Assembly: GCA_903813345.2 (NCBI GenBank)
Contig: CAIIXF020000005.1
Location: 13,765,375-13,829,374 of the forward strand
Source of the DNA: Owenia fusiformis
Lineage: Eukaryota > Annelida > Polychaeta > Sabellida > Oweniidae
DNA length: 64,000 nt
Direction of reading: 5' to 3'
A program made the position numbers and the translations under genes. Position 1 is the stretch's first letter. Every line of letters starts with the position of its first letter. Under the pieces are notes generated by a model, which did not search any database, was not told the DNA's origin, and saw nothing but the letters and a program-made list of their open reading frames with translations. Shown in pieces: positions 22,278-33,531 of this stretch.

Positions 22278-22675
22278 GGCAATCTGCGCGAGATTCGGTT
22301 TTAACTTGGTTCGGTTTTTCATTAAAGGAAGTACTTCATTCCCATGATTCAAGGTGCTTTTCTGCCATCGGATCCGTTTAAGTTTGTACAACACACGTCT
22401 ACAAATCCGGGGCTATTGATATTATGTCATTACATTTGTTTTGGGTGTATACTTTTTGTTTTGACACTGAACAAAAATATTCCCGCTCTATATGCTGCAT
22501 CATGGGTAGGGACTGCTGTGAAATAATGAACGTAAGTAACATCTATCTCAAATTAAATGTTCTTATTAGTTATCGATTGCGCATGCGCGATAAAAATTTG
22601 AACCAATTACATTGCTGGATTTGATGCGCATGCGCTAAAAACCGAACCAAAAAATGGAATCTCGCGCAGATTGCC
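22278..22675. mobile_element. Foldback MITE with GGCAATCTGCGCGAGATTC ends
   Basis: A perfect 19-bp inverted terminal repeat starts at 22278 and ends at 22675, with inner TTGGTTCGGTTTTT also inverted. TCTAGTGAC follows the right end (22676-22684) and occurs at 22242-22250, 27 bp short of the left repeat, so the true left edge may lie further out. No coding capacity. Confidence 0.7.
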
Positions 22676-22684
22676 TCTAGTGAC

Positions 22685-23485
22685 AAAAATTCAACACGTT
22701 TGGGATAACTCCACAGATGGCGCTAGTGAAAAGGTAGAAGACAAAAAATCTAAATTTAAAATCGGGATGATGGTTGATTGAAATCAAGATTTATCAGTGC
22801 AATCACTAGTGAAAATGTACATATTTTATATTTTATTTTGTTTATCTTGTGTGTATATAATCTTACAAAAAGTATGACGAAATGATTCGGTTCACTTCAA
22901 ATATTTGACTTTTTGTGACGGTGGTCTTGAGTTTGAAATCTATTGAAAATTGTTTAAAATTCGGATAGATGGCGGAAAAAGCGGTCATATCTTTTTTGTC
23001 TCATGGGTTATCTATGCAAATTCTTTTTTGATTTGAAAGGGCACATATGGAGCTATCCCGTGGTATATGGGGTTATGTACCGAAAATCCTCGTTTTTTCA
23101 TAATCAATCCAAAGATTTCAATATTTTCCCATTGGATTACATTAGAGCATTTATCTGTGGAATTGTCCCGTTTGTGAAAAATACTTCTTCAACATTTTAC
23201 AATTTAAAACTGTAAACTACCCACTCAATGGGAAGAAGCACTACCTTAGACATGATAGGAGCTGCAGTATCAGTCGTACGACGACGACTAAACTTCCAAG
23301 GTAGGCTAGTTAATTTCTTTGCTGTTTTTGATTTTTTGCCAATTTTGAACTGCAATTTGGGACTTTTCTTGAACTTGTGGATGTCTCAAATACAGGCCTG
23401 TCAACCTGGGAGCACCTAAATAAGTAACTTACAAATGTTGAACATCTTCCTTCAAATTGTGAACACCTGGTCCAAATCTAAACAC
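22685..23485. other. Spacer in the giant element
   Basis: AT-rich. Small ORFs (23003-23215, 23228-23419) have no recognisable domain. No element boundary resolved. Confidence 0.35.
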
Positions 23486-23493
23486 CTTGGTCC

Positions 23494-24616
23494 TAGTGTT
23501 GTCGCGATTAAAGCGGCTCTACAAGTCTGTGGAGAGAAAAATGGAGAAATTTTACCTTTTCTGAGCTATCGGGGCGAAGTTTGGCCTAACATCTTATTCC
23601 TTATTCCTATTTTATAAAAATGAATGCATATGGCAATATTCATCAACCAGTAGAACTGGCAAATCATTTAGAATCTACAATTCCATACAAGGAGTCCCAC
23701 TCATAGATTTTTTCAAATTCTTTCCAAGTCGAAGTCGAAACACCTAGCCGGTGAAATTGAAACTAATTTTTCTGGCCGCTCGAATCGATAAAATCTCTGA
23801 CAGTGTGAGTTTTTTTATGAAAACTTTCTTATAGAAAACACTTGACGATTATAAAAAAGCATTAAAAGTTGAAACTGAAGCGTTATTTGAAATAAAAGTG
23901 AAAAAAAATTGCGCGGACGACAGAGAACAAACTTCTGGTTTAATAAAAAATGGCGGACACGAAAGGAGAAAGGAAGACAAAAAATTGGAGGATTTTCCTT
24001 TGCCATTATCGATCGACATAAGGTATGTGCACAAATTCTAGTTGCATACATGGAAAATAGATACATTTTTTAAGGCAACAATATATTTAAAGCTTTCATT
24101 TTACGATAGGCCCAGGATCATTGGATACGACTCGGCAGTCGATAATCCCACTTTAATCGATACACCGCAATGTACATGTACATCGCCAAAGCTGATTCTG
24201 GCGATGCATCGATGTCTGAAACAAAACATCCATGTTTTTAAAAAAAATTAATTTGCTAAAAATCACCCTTTCTTATCTTATTTTGACGCAAATCGTTTAC
24301 CTTTCTCATGTCTTATTTCATTTTCCAATGTTTTCTGATATTCTTTCGCTTTAAAACTGTTTTAGCTAGTCAAAATGAACTATTTATCTAAAAAAAATTA
24401 CTTTACTTTCATTTCACCGTTACTAGAAGTTCCCGGATGTACCAGCGTATTCTTATTAATTACAGTTCTGTTCGGTATTTTAGTGCATTAGCATTCAGGA
24501 TTTCAGTGCACTTTTCTCTGACTTTTTCTCGATGTACATCGTGATGTGCATCGATGTTTACTAACTGAAAATTGCCAATGCATCGATGTACGATAAATCA
24601 CATCGTGACAACACTA
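23494..24616. mobile_element. Non-autonomous hAT-like element with 8-bp duplication
   Basis: Ends TAGTGTTGTCGCGAT at 23494 and ATCGTGACAACACTA at 24616 are inverted repeats, and the exact octamer CTTGGTCC lies on both sides (23486-23493 and 24617-24624). Length 1123 bp. CATCGATGTACATCG-like words recur near both ends (24166-24220, 24530-24600), resembling subterminal binding sites. No transposase ORF remains. Eight-bp duplication and terminal TAGTGTTGTC suit hAT. Confidence 0.85.
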
Positions 24617-24624
24617 CTTGGTCC

Positions 24625-25147
24625 AAATTTCGACGGGGAAGACAAAAAATTTAAAGCAAATGCATGACATGCAATTTGCATAAAAATTCTGAATGAAATG
24701 TGTAGGATTTTTTCAGCACTCCTCTTTTGATGTTTTGCCTTTCATTTCAAGTTGGATGTTCTTCTCTTGAACCATTGATCACGTTTGCTCCTGTAATTAT
24801 TCACTTCTTCACCTCTTTAAATTGTGATTCAAATTGGTTGATCAAATTTTTGGACTTTGACCTCAAATTCGAATATAAATATTTTTTTAGAAAAATACTG
24901 ACTCATTATTATATTTTTAAAAGTCTTTCAAATAAAGTGAAATGAAGCCAAAATCAGCTCAAATTATGCGATGTCGTAAAATGGCGTGACTGGAATATGA
25001 TGCAATCACCTGTGACGTCAGACACTTATTGCCACATTAACAACTAAACAAATGATTAATATAGACTTCACTGATTTGTTGAAAGATCCTTTGCATCATT
25101 TGTAACGTCATAAACATGTTACCCAACCAACAACTAAACAAATAACA
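24625..25147. other. Spacer in the giant element
   Basis: No gene supported. CAACTAAACAAAT occurs twice (25041, 25131) about 90 bp apart. Confidence 0.35.
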
Positions 25148-25153
25148 AATAAG

Positions 25154-25369
25154 CAGGCCCGTAGCCAGGGGGGGGGGGGTCGCAGGGTTCTGGCGAACCC
25201 CCCCCCCCCCCCCTGGCCAAAAATTCTTTCAAAATCATGGAGTTTTTCACCATTTTGAGCACTTCTCAAGTGATTTTAGCCATATTTGGGCCAAAATTGT
25301 CAAATGTGAACCCCCCGTGGAAATTTTTGAAAACTGAACCCCCCTTGGCAAATCCTGGCTACGGGCCTG
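25154..25369. mobile_element. CAGGCCCGTAGCCAGG-family MITE, copy 2
   Basis: Cleanest copy: CAGGCCCGTAGCCAGG at the left, CCTGGCTACGGGCCTG at the right, 216 bp, with AATAAG repeated immediately outside (25148-25153, 25370-25375). The interior has long C and G runs that will be unreliable in assemblies. Confidence 0.8.
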
Positions 25370-25375
25370 AATAAG

Positions 25376-25953
25376 CATATAGGTTTGTTCAGTGCCATGC
25401 TCTTGAATCAGTTTTAAACAGGGATAATCAACAGATATATGAGAGGGTCAGGCATTTTTTACTAGGAGACCTCAACTCGAGGAGTTTGCTGCATTTCCTT
25501 GTTGCTTGACTATAATCAGAAAAAAATGTGTATTTGCGTGACATGTTAATCTGTCATGTCAAAAAAAACTGGCTTGGCCTCAGTAAATGCATGACAAATA
25601 CGCAAGTTGCTGGACAGTTGACAGGCCTGCATCTTTGTAACTAAATAATGGCTCGGCCTGTATAGATTCTTGATTTTGTGATGTTACTCCTTAAATAGTA
25701 AGATCAACGCGATGCAAGCATATATTACCTATTCAAAGGCACGACTGATCTGATTATTCACGGCTGAAACAGAAATACTGAATTCAACTGCTTGCTTTAT
25801 TTTTACCAAATATTCAGCTGCCTCTATACCGATCAATGGTGGTTTTAATGGAAAGTAACGAATAAATAAGATGAAATATGAAAAATGTGTACACCTGGAA
25901 ATCAGCCATTTGTTCACCTTCATTGGGGAATCTCCGGATACTTAAAGGAATAA
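25376..25953. other. Spacer in the giant element
   Basis: No gene supported. Confidence 0.35.
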
Positions 25954-25958
25954 AGAAT

Positions 25959-27628
25959 CACAGGCTGGTATCGAAATATTTGTCCGCTGTGACGGAGCAT
26001 GCTATTTTTCATAAAAACACTAAGAATACTTCACGATTTATTTTTTAACTCATATCTTTCATTATACCATACAAAATTACTTACTCCATGCAATGGATAT
26101 ATCATTTGCGGGTAACTTTCACTTCTGTTTGAAGTCCAATTACGCTGGGAAGAAAAGCTATTGAAAATGGCGCTGGAGTATCATACTTCAAAATGTACCA
26201 TTTCTTGTTTAAAGGCCCCATATAAAGTTTAAACCACTTTGGCTTATATTGTAGTCTTAACCAATGTTATCAAAGTGTGATATGTGAAACTTTTTTTTTA
26301 AATTTCAAAAAGTGGTTTTTGATAGACTTTTTATTCCAAAATTTGTGAATTTATTTAAAACCAACTTTAAGAGGTCACTCATATCTTCTAATTAGCCAAC
26401 ATTCATACCAATGCATAGCATTCATCCTCCCATGTTCTTTGCCGAAAAAATTAAGAAAATCGGTTCATAAATAAGCGAGAAATGAACTTATCAGTGCAAG
26501 AAAATGGTTCTGAGAAAAATGCATTTCAAAATTTTAGTTCTCATAGAAACCAATGGTACAATGATATCTAAAACATAATTTATTCTTCCTTTTAACCTGG
26601 TTAGACAATCAACATTGGTTTTTTATGAAAGTCTAGCATATTTAGAAAAGATTGACATCGAAAAAAAAAATTTCAATTTTTTTCAAAAAGTTTTTGGTAC
26701 CTTAGTGACATCACTAATGTTTCAAAATATTTTTGATATGCTAAAACATTGAAGTGGCCCATTAAATATGGCATTTTATTATTGAAATAGTGTCTCCTTT
26801 GTTCAACCTTTGCATTGGTGTTAAAAAGATAATCTTTTTTGAAATGCATTAAGAAATATTTGATGATTAAGAAATTTCAACTTTTTTTGAAAAATGGCGG
26901 GAAATTTGAATATTTGAGAAATGAAATGCTCACAACTTTTTTTTCAAAATTTTTTTTTTGTCCAAAAATCTCTAAAACCACTTTTTAAGTCCTGACAAAT
27001 AGTAAATGAATGATAAAGAAATATTTTCAAACTTTAGACGGGGACTTTAACTTTCTAATGGCACGATATAGTGACACGATAATATTTACACATGGTTTCA
27101 GCATAACTATGAAGGTATAAATGAGATTTTGATGTATTTGGTCTTTTTAATTCTTTTATAAAAAATAATGTTTAATTGTTTTGTCCGCTGTGACGGAGCA
27201 GTTGCAAATTTGAACTGTGAAAATGCTCCGTCACAGCGGACAAAAAATATTAATATTATTTTTTTATAAAAAAATTAAAAAGACCCAATGCATTAATATC
27301 TCATTAATACATTCAGAGATATGCTGAAAATATATGTTAATATTATCGTGTCACTATATCATGCCATTAAAAAGTTAAAAAAGAAATGGTTCATTTTAGA
27401 GTTTGATACTCTGGCGCCGTTTTCAATAGATTTTACTCCTAGCGTTATTGGACTTCAAACAGTAGTGAAGGTTACACGCAAATGATATATCCATTGCATG
27501 GAGTAAGTTATTATCTTTGATATAATGAAACATATGAGTTAAAAAATAAATCGTGAAGCATTCTTAGTGTTTTTATGAAAAATAGCATGCTCCGTCACAG
27601 TGGACAAATCTTTCGATACCAGCCTGTG
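25959..27628. mobile_element. Foldback element with CACAGGCTGG ends and AGAAT duplication
   Basis: CACAGGCTGGTATCGAAA at 25959 and its inverse ending at 27628 are flanked by AGAAT (25954-25958, 27629-27633). Homologous arms run from each end to a central hairpin near 27180-27243. The word TTTGTCCGCTGTGACGGAG appears near each end and on both sides of the centre, four times in all (one with a mismatch). A 5-bp duplication with a CACA terminus recalls Transib, but the heptamer is not exact. No coding. Confidence 0.75.
26213..27046. mobile_element. TTAA-flanked element nested in the left arm of the foldback
   Basis: Ends AGGCCCCATATAAAGTTT and the inverse AGTCCCCGTCTAAAGTTT, flanked by TTAA at 26209-26212 and 27047-27050. 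The opposite arm of the host foldback has the same sequence without it and a single TTAA, a built-in empty site. TTAA duplication points to piggyBac or Kolobok. The 834 bp have no transposase. Confidence 0.85.
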
Positions 27629-28141
27629 AGAATCCTGTATCATTCTATATTGTAAATATAAAAGCATGAGTGTATGTACTAACCCGTACACATAATGCAC
27701 AAAGGCGAAGCCTGATTGCATTATCAGAATGGGTAAGTACATACACTCATGCTTTTATATTTCCAATATGATACATGATTCTTTATTGCAATTCAAACAT
27801 GACTGGGGTCAATGATGAAGTTGAACAGTTCACCATGTACATCTTCAAGGTTGTTGTCTTTGAAGAAATTAAGTTTTTGGAAAAGTTTATTATTTAGAAA
27901 TACTCAATAGGGGTGATGGGTTACAATTGATATCCATTTGAAAACTATTGAGAAGGTTTTGTTTGTCAAAATATTTAAGGAAATGGAATAATTAATTTGA
28001 TGCAGAAAAATTATGAAGAATTAGTTGAAAAGAACACATGGATGATTCGCTTTCACCCCCTTTTAAAGAATATCCCTGCTCAACCCATGCATATATCAAA
28101 GATTAAATGCACAGCAAAATCATTTTTGTGCATATATCAAT

Positions 28142-28711
28142 CCCGGGGGGTTCACTGTATATAAAACTTGACGGGGGTCCTAGGCTGAAGCCTCAAATAT
28201 CAATATGTTCCCATACCAATCTGTCAAATTTCAATATGTTCCCATACCAACCAAAATAACGCCCAAAGGCCATACCAAATGTCCAAATATAGGACCAATG
28301 CCATACCAAAAATCCAAATATAGGACCAATGCCATACCAAATGCCCAATTATGGGACCAATGCCATACCAAATGTCAAAATGTAGGACCAATGCCATACC
28401 AAATGTCCAAATATGGGACCAATGCCATACCTTAATTCAAAGTAAATGAAATATAGGATCAAAGTCATACAAATTTGCAACTACTGGACCAATGCCATAC
28501 CACGAATGTTAGGTAACGTATCTACAACGACCATTCTCATACCAGAAGAGCAAAAGTCCGACCATTGCCATACCTCAGAAGTCAGAAATTCCCGGGCATT
28601 CTCATACCAAATCCTAAAATATGGGTCCATTGCCATACCAAACGTTGAAAAAGGTACCCCACATGCGCCGAGGATCCCCGTCAAGGTTTATTATATAGTG
28701 AACCCCCCGGG
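28142..28711. mobile_element. TIR element carrying a 31-bp satellite, 8-bp duplication
   Basis: CCCGGGGGGTTCACT at 28142 and its inverse ending at 28711, with about 40 bp of imperfect TIR. ATATCAAT flanks both sides (28134-28141, 28712-28719). The interior is the 31-bp tandem repeat below. No coding; an 8-bp duplication suits hAT or related groups. Confidence 0.85.
28200..28640 (+). repeat. 31-bp tandem repeat inside the 28142 element
   Basis: Roughly 14 degenerate copies of CCATACCAAATGTCCAAATA followed by TGGGACCAATG. The ORF translating to repeated GPMPYQMSKYGTNAIP is a by-product. Confidence 0.85.
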
Positions 28712-28719
28712 ATATCAAT

Positions 28720-29159
28720 CAATTAACACACTGAAATCCTTCAAGCTGAGACACACTTGGCATGTTTGAATTACTGTTAAACCACCAATTTAGTTTCTCA
28801 AAGAGGCAGCTGAAACTTTCCGTAGTTTCACAAGCATTTCAAAAAATTTCCCAATTTGAAAGGCTTATTGCTTTTTACAAACACCTGGCATTCGAAGAAC
28901 GTTTGGTTTAAAGAATTTGTTTCAAAAGTCATATTTCAGTGTTTCAAAAGTCAAATTCGATGGTTTATTATTCAAATCTTATTATGTCTAATGCCGTTGG
29001 CCAATTTTCAAAATGGCTGCTCGTTTAAAAATGGTGGCCATTTTAGTGCCAATTTTACAGTAATCTAGGTGCAATATGTAAAACTGTAATAGCAATATGT
29101 TTTAAATTTAAAAAAATATATAGGACATTAATAAAGCTAGAATGTAGATATGAAAGAAG
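28720..29159. other. Spacer with a diverged satellite unit
   Basis: At 28985-29065 AATGGCTGC and AATGGTGGCCATTTT suggest an old, decayed unit of the 135-bp family. Otherwise nothing seen. Confidence 0.4.
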
Positions 29160-31990
29160 CACATGGCAGCCATCTTGAAAAACGGGGGCCTTTACTCGTT
29201 ATTTTACGATTTTTGCTGTAACTCGAAAAGTAGTGGAGCGATTTTGTTCATATTTTATATGTGAATACTATAAGCATGGCACACTGTCTAATGACACTTT
29301 GGGTAGTAGGCGACCATTTTGAAAAATGGCGACCATTTTTACATTTTTTACTATAACTCAAAAAGTAGTAGAGCGATTTTGTTCATATTTTATATGTGAA
29401 TACTATAAGCATGGCACACTGTCTAATGACACTTTGGGTAGTAGGCGACCATTTTGAAAAATGGCGACCATTTTTACATTTTTTACTATACTGACTCAAA
29501 AAGTAGTAGAGCGATTTTGTTCATATTTTATATGTGAATACTATAAGCATGGCACACTGTCTAATGACACTTTGGGTAGTAGGCGACCATTTTGAAAAAT
29601 GGCGACCATTTTTACATTTTTTACTGTAACTCAAAAAGTAGTAGAGCGATTTTGTTCATATTTTATATGTGAATACTATAAGCATGGCACACTGTCTAAT
29701 GACACTTTGGGTAGTGGGCGACCATTTTGAAAAATGGCGACCATTTTTACATTTTTTACTATAACTCAAAAAGTAGTAGAGCGATTTTGTTCATATTTTA
29801 TATGTGAATACTATAAGCATGGCACACTGTCTAATGACACTTTGGGTAGTAGGCGACCATTTTGAAAAATGGCGACCATTTTTACATTTTTTACTATACT
29901 GATTCAAAAAGTAGTAGAGCGATTTTATTCATATTTTATATGTGAATACTATAAGCATGGCACACTGTCTAATGACACTTTGGGTAGTGGGCGACCATTT
30001 TGAAAAATGGCGACCATTTTTACATTTTTTACTATAACTCAAAAAGTAGTAGAGCGATTTTGTTCATATTTTATATGTGAATACTATAAGCATGGCACAC
30101 TGTCTAATGACACTTTGGGTAGTAGGCGACCATTTTGAAAAATGGCGACCATTTTTACATTTTTTACTATACTGATTCAAAAAGTAGTAGAGCGATTTTG
30201 TTCATATTTTATATGTGAATACTATAAGCATGGCACACTGTCTAATGACACTTTGGGTAGTAGGCGACCATTTTGAAAAATGGCGACCATTTTTACATTT
30301 TTTACTATACTGACTCAAAAAGTAGTAGAGCGATTTTGTTCATATTTTATATGTGAATACTATAAGCATGGCACACTGTCTAATGACACTTTGGGTAGTA
30401 GGCGACCATTTTGAAAAATGGCGACCATTTTTACATTTTTTACTATACTGACTCAAAAAGTAGTAGAGCGATTTTGTTCATATTTTATATGTGAATACTA
30501 TAAGCATGGCACACTGTCTAATGACACTTTGGGTAGTAGGCGACCATTTTGAAAAATGGCGACCATTTTTACATTTTTTACTATAACTCAAAAAGTAGTA
30601 GAGCGATTTTGTTCATATTTTATATGTGAATACTATAAGCATGGCACACTCTCTAATGACACTTTGGGTAGTAGGCGACCATTTTGAAAAATGGCGACCA
30701 TTTTTACATTTTTTACTATAACTCAAAAAGTAGTAGAGCGATTTTGTTCATATTTTATATGTGAATACTATAAGCATGGCACACTGTCTAATGACACTTT
30801 GGGTAGTAGGCGACCATTTTGAAAAATGGCGACCATTTTTACATTTTTTACTATAGCTCAAAAAGTAGTAGAGCGATTTTGTTCATATTTTATATGTGAA
30901 TACTATAAGCATAGCACACTGTCTAATGACACTTTGGGTAGTAGGCGACCATTTTGAAAAATGGCGACCATTTTTACATTTTTTACTATACTGACTCAAA
31001 AAGTAGTAGAGCGATTTTGTTCATATTTTATATGTGAATACTATAAGCATGGCACACTGTCTAATGACACTTTGGGTAGTAGGCGACCATTTTGAAAAAT
31101 GGCGACCATTTTTACATTTTATACTATACTGACTCAAAAAGTAGTAGAGCGATTTTGTTCATATTTTATATGTGAATACTATAAGCATGGCACACTGTCT
31201 AATGACACTTTGGGAAGTAGGCGACCATTTTGAAAAATGGCGACCATTTTTACATTTTTTACTATAACTCAAAAAGTAGTACAGCGATTTTGTTCATATT
31301 TTATATGTGAAAACTATAAGCATGGCACACTGTCTAATGACACTTTGGGTAGTAGGCAACCATTTTGAAAAATGGTGACCATTTTTACATTTTTTACTAT
31401 AACTCAAAAAGTAGTAGAGCGATTTTGTCCATATTTTATATGTGAATACTATAAGCATGGCACACTGTCTAATGACACTTTGGGTAGTAGGCGACCATTT
31501 TGAAAAATGGCGACCATTTTTACATTTTTTACTATAACTCAAAAAGTAGTAGAGCGATATTGTTCATATTTTATATGTGAATACTATAAGCATGGCACAC
31601 TGTCTAATGACACTTTGGGTAGTAGGCAACCATTTTGAAAAATGGTGACCATTTTTACATTTTTTACTATAACTCAAAAAGTAGTAGAGCGATTTTGTTC
31701 ATATTTTATATGTGAATACTATAAGCATGGCACACTGTCTAATGACGCTTTGGGTAGTAGGCGACCATTTTGAAAAATGGCGACCATTTTTACATTTTTT
31801 ACTATAACTTGAAAAGTAGTGGAGCGATTTTGTTCATATTTGGTATGTGAATACTATAAGCATGGCACACTGTCTATTGACACTTTTGGTAAAAGGCAGC
31901 CATTTTTCAAAATGACCACCATTTTTTACTCTTTTTATTCTTACTCGAAAAGTAATGGAGCCATTTTGTTATTGATTATTGGGAAGAGGG
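29160..31990 (-). repeat. 135-bp satellite array, right arm (about 20 units)
   Basis: Same unit as the left array in inverse orientation, with the same 135/139-bp variants (ACTATAACTC against ACTATACTGACTC). The ORF at 31294-31542 (-) is the translation of two units. Confidence 0.9.
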
Positions 31991-33227
31991 TTTGCACCCA
32001 TCGTGCCCCCCCCCCCCCCCCCGCCACACCAATGATCTAGTACAAATGGTCACCCAAATACTTTAATTGGTGAATATTCTGATATACATGTAACATTTTA
32101 ATGTTTGTGTTTAATATTTGCAAATCAAGGGTAGGGTAGATGATAAATATTATGATGTGACATACAGATTCATGAATTTAGTGTTCTTTGGCATTTACTG
32201 CACTATGGAGTTTGCATATTTCTAGTACTTTATTCAATTTACTGGACATAAGTGAATGATAAATGAACAAAAGGCACAATACAGAAAAGAAAATAATTTA
32301 AATATTATTTGCTTATTTCAGGATGTATGGCATGGGTAATCAGCATGTCAAAAACATATAGATAGAATATGGTGGAATAACAGCAGGGAATAGATGGAAA
32401 AACAGATTGCATGTGGAATTGCCACAATACTTCACCGGTATTTATCGTGAAGAACAACTTTTATTTAATTCACTGGAAGGAGCTGTTGACATATGAACAA
32501 TTAGGATGATAAATGATATGGAGGGCTTGAGGAATGACCACATTACTTCACCAGTGTTTATATACATATATATTAGCTGATTAAAAAATAAAAAGACATA
32601 TGCAACATTAACAATAGGCATAATATATGATACAGGATGGCACACAAGGATTTATGTACATACTGCAAATCATATTCAAGGATATTTAAATGATACCAGA
32701 TGGAATGATGATTTGTGACAGTTGTGATTCTTATAGACCATGATGTGAGTCAACTCTGGAGATGCCCCCCCCCTCACACACAAACAATAGCATTTTGAAT
32801 CAAGTGTGTACATGCCACCCCTCCCAATAAACTTTAGCAACATTTCAAAGATAAAAGACTGATGTTGATATAATTCAGTACAAAGATGAAAAATGGAATT
32901 TTTTGCAAGGGTTAATGTAGTATGGTAATTACATAGAGATACATGTATGTGATGGCTTGATAGCATATACTTTGATCAGCATTAGTCAAGTTTTGAAATC
33001 ACTTTATCCCGCAGCAAATTTTTTTACCAAGCGCTGGTACGGGACAGTGGGTTTGAAAACCTGACTGTCCCGTAGCTCAGTGCTACAAAGTGCTCATACG
33101 GGATAAAGGTGTTTGACTTCGTGAATATCCCGCGAGCCCTATAAAATTACGTGACAGTGTAACTTCGATTCATCATATCCCGATCTGTGAAAAACATTTG
33201 TCGTGATCGGGACTAAAAATCAGATCT
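29160..33227 (-). repeat. Right terminal inverted repeat of the giant element
   Basis: About 4.07 kb, the inverse of 13980-17480. It is longer because the satellite array has about 20 units instead of about 16. The outer 1.2 kb matches the left arm almost base for base; differences include the length of the poly(C) run at about 32005-32022. Confidence 0.8.
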
Positions 33228-33235
33228 TCCCATTC
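33228..33235. repeat. Right 8-bp target-site duplication of the giant element
   Basis: TCCCATTC, identical to 13972-13979. Confidence 0.8.
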
Positions 33236-33531
33236 TCTTATACGTCGTAAAACAGGAAGTTTACGACGTTGTATAAGTAAGATTTCTAAGTACTCATTTA
33301 TGTCGACGTTCTGACAGAATATGGTCATGCTTTCTAGAAGGTTTGAGAAATGTTGAGACGCAGTGATACAAGAGGTACAGTATATCTGCATGGTATGGTC
33401 GATGTTACCACGAAAGAGAAAGTACCATATTCTGTCAAAACGTCAAAATAAATTAGTGTTTTTTAAATCTCCCGCCGAAAATACTGGGTTTAACGTCGTA
33501 AACGTCCGGTGTTACGACGTATAAGATAATG
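33236..33531. mobile_element. Small element with hairpin ends (CTTATACGTCGTAA)
   Basis: CTTATACGTCGTAA at 33237 and its inverse TTACGACGTATAAG at about 33516-33529 form the terminal repeats. Each end also contains a local hairpin (GTCGTAAA with TTTACGAC; CGTCGTAA with TTACGACG). It begins right at the giant element's duplication, so the giant element may have inserted into its edge. No gene. Confidence 0.55.

Larger units (their letters stand above)
25949..27790. mobile_element. Small foldback MITE split by a larger insertion
   Basis: AATAAAGAATC at about 25949 pairs with GATTCTTTATT at about 27777-27787. The part 27634-27785 is a near-perfect palindrome (AATATAAAAGCATGAGTGTA with its inverse). 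Removing 25959-27628 plus one AGAAT brings its left end together, so this was the older host of the next element. Confidence 0.6.
13980..33227. mobile_element. 19.2-kb giant foldback element with satellite-built terminal inverted repeats
   Basis: The outermost 33 bases at 13980 and, inverted, at 33227 differ at three positions (AGATCTGATT, TTAGTCCCG, CGACAAATG). The arms stay near-identical for kilobases, and an exact 8-bp direct repeat TCCCATTC flanks the whole, which is strong evidence for a single insertion event. Each arm has a unique outer part of about 1.2 kb and an inner array of a 135-bp satellite. No open frame above about 111 codons and no transposase, polymerase or integrase motif exists inside, so it is non-autonomous. 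Long, internally repetitive TIRs are typical of foldback or Galileo-like elements. An 8-bp duplication is compatible with hAT, P, Merlin or Mutator superfamilies; which one cannot be decided. The spacer hosts nested elements listed separately. Confidence 0.8.

Noticed and set aside
23228-23300. Exon-like stretch MGRSTTLDMIGAAVSVVRRR
   Set aside because: Short, followed by a GTAGGC donor-like site, but with no partner exon or recognisable domain.
28446-28769. 107-codon frame
   Set aside because: Runs through the 31-bp tandem repeat and the right TIR of the 28142 element.
15659-31542. Open frames reading MSYSKKCKNGRHFSKW and similar in both arms
   Set aside because: They are the 135-bp satellite translated through one or two units and recur with each unit.
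13980-33227. Polinton/Maverick interpretation of the giant element
   Set aside because: Size and long TIRs fit, but no DNA polymerase B, integrase, ATPase or capsid frame exists, and the duplication is 8 bp, not 6.
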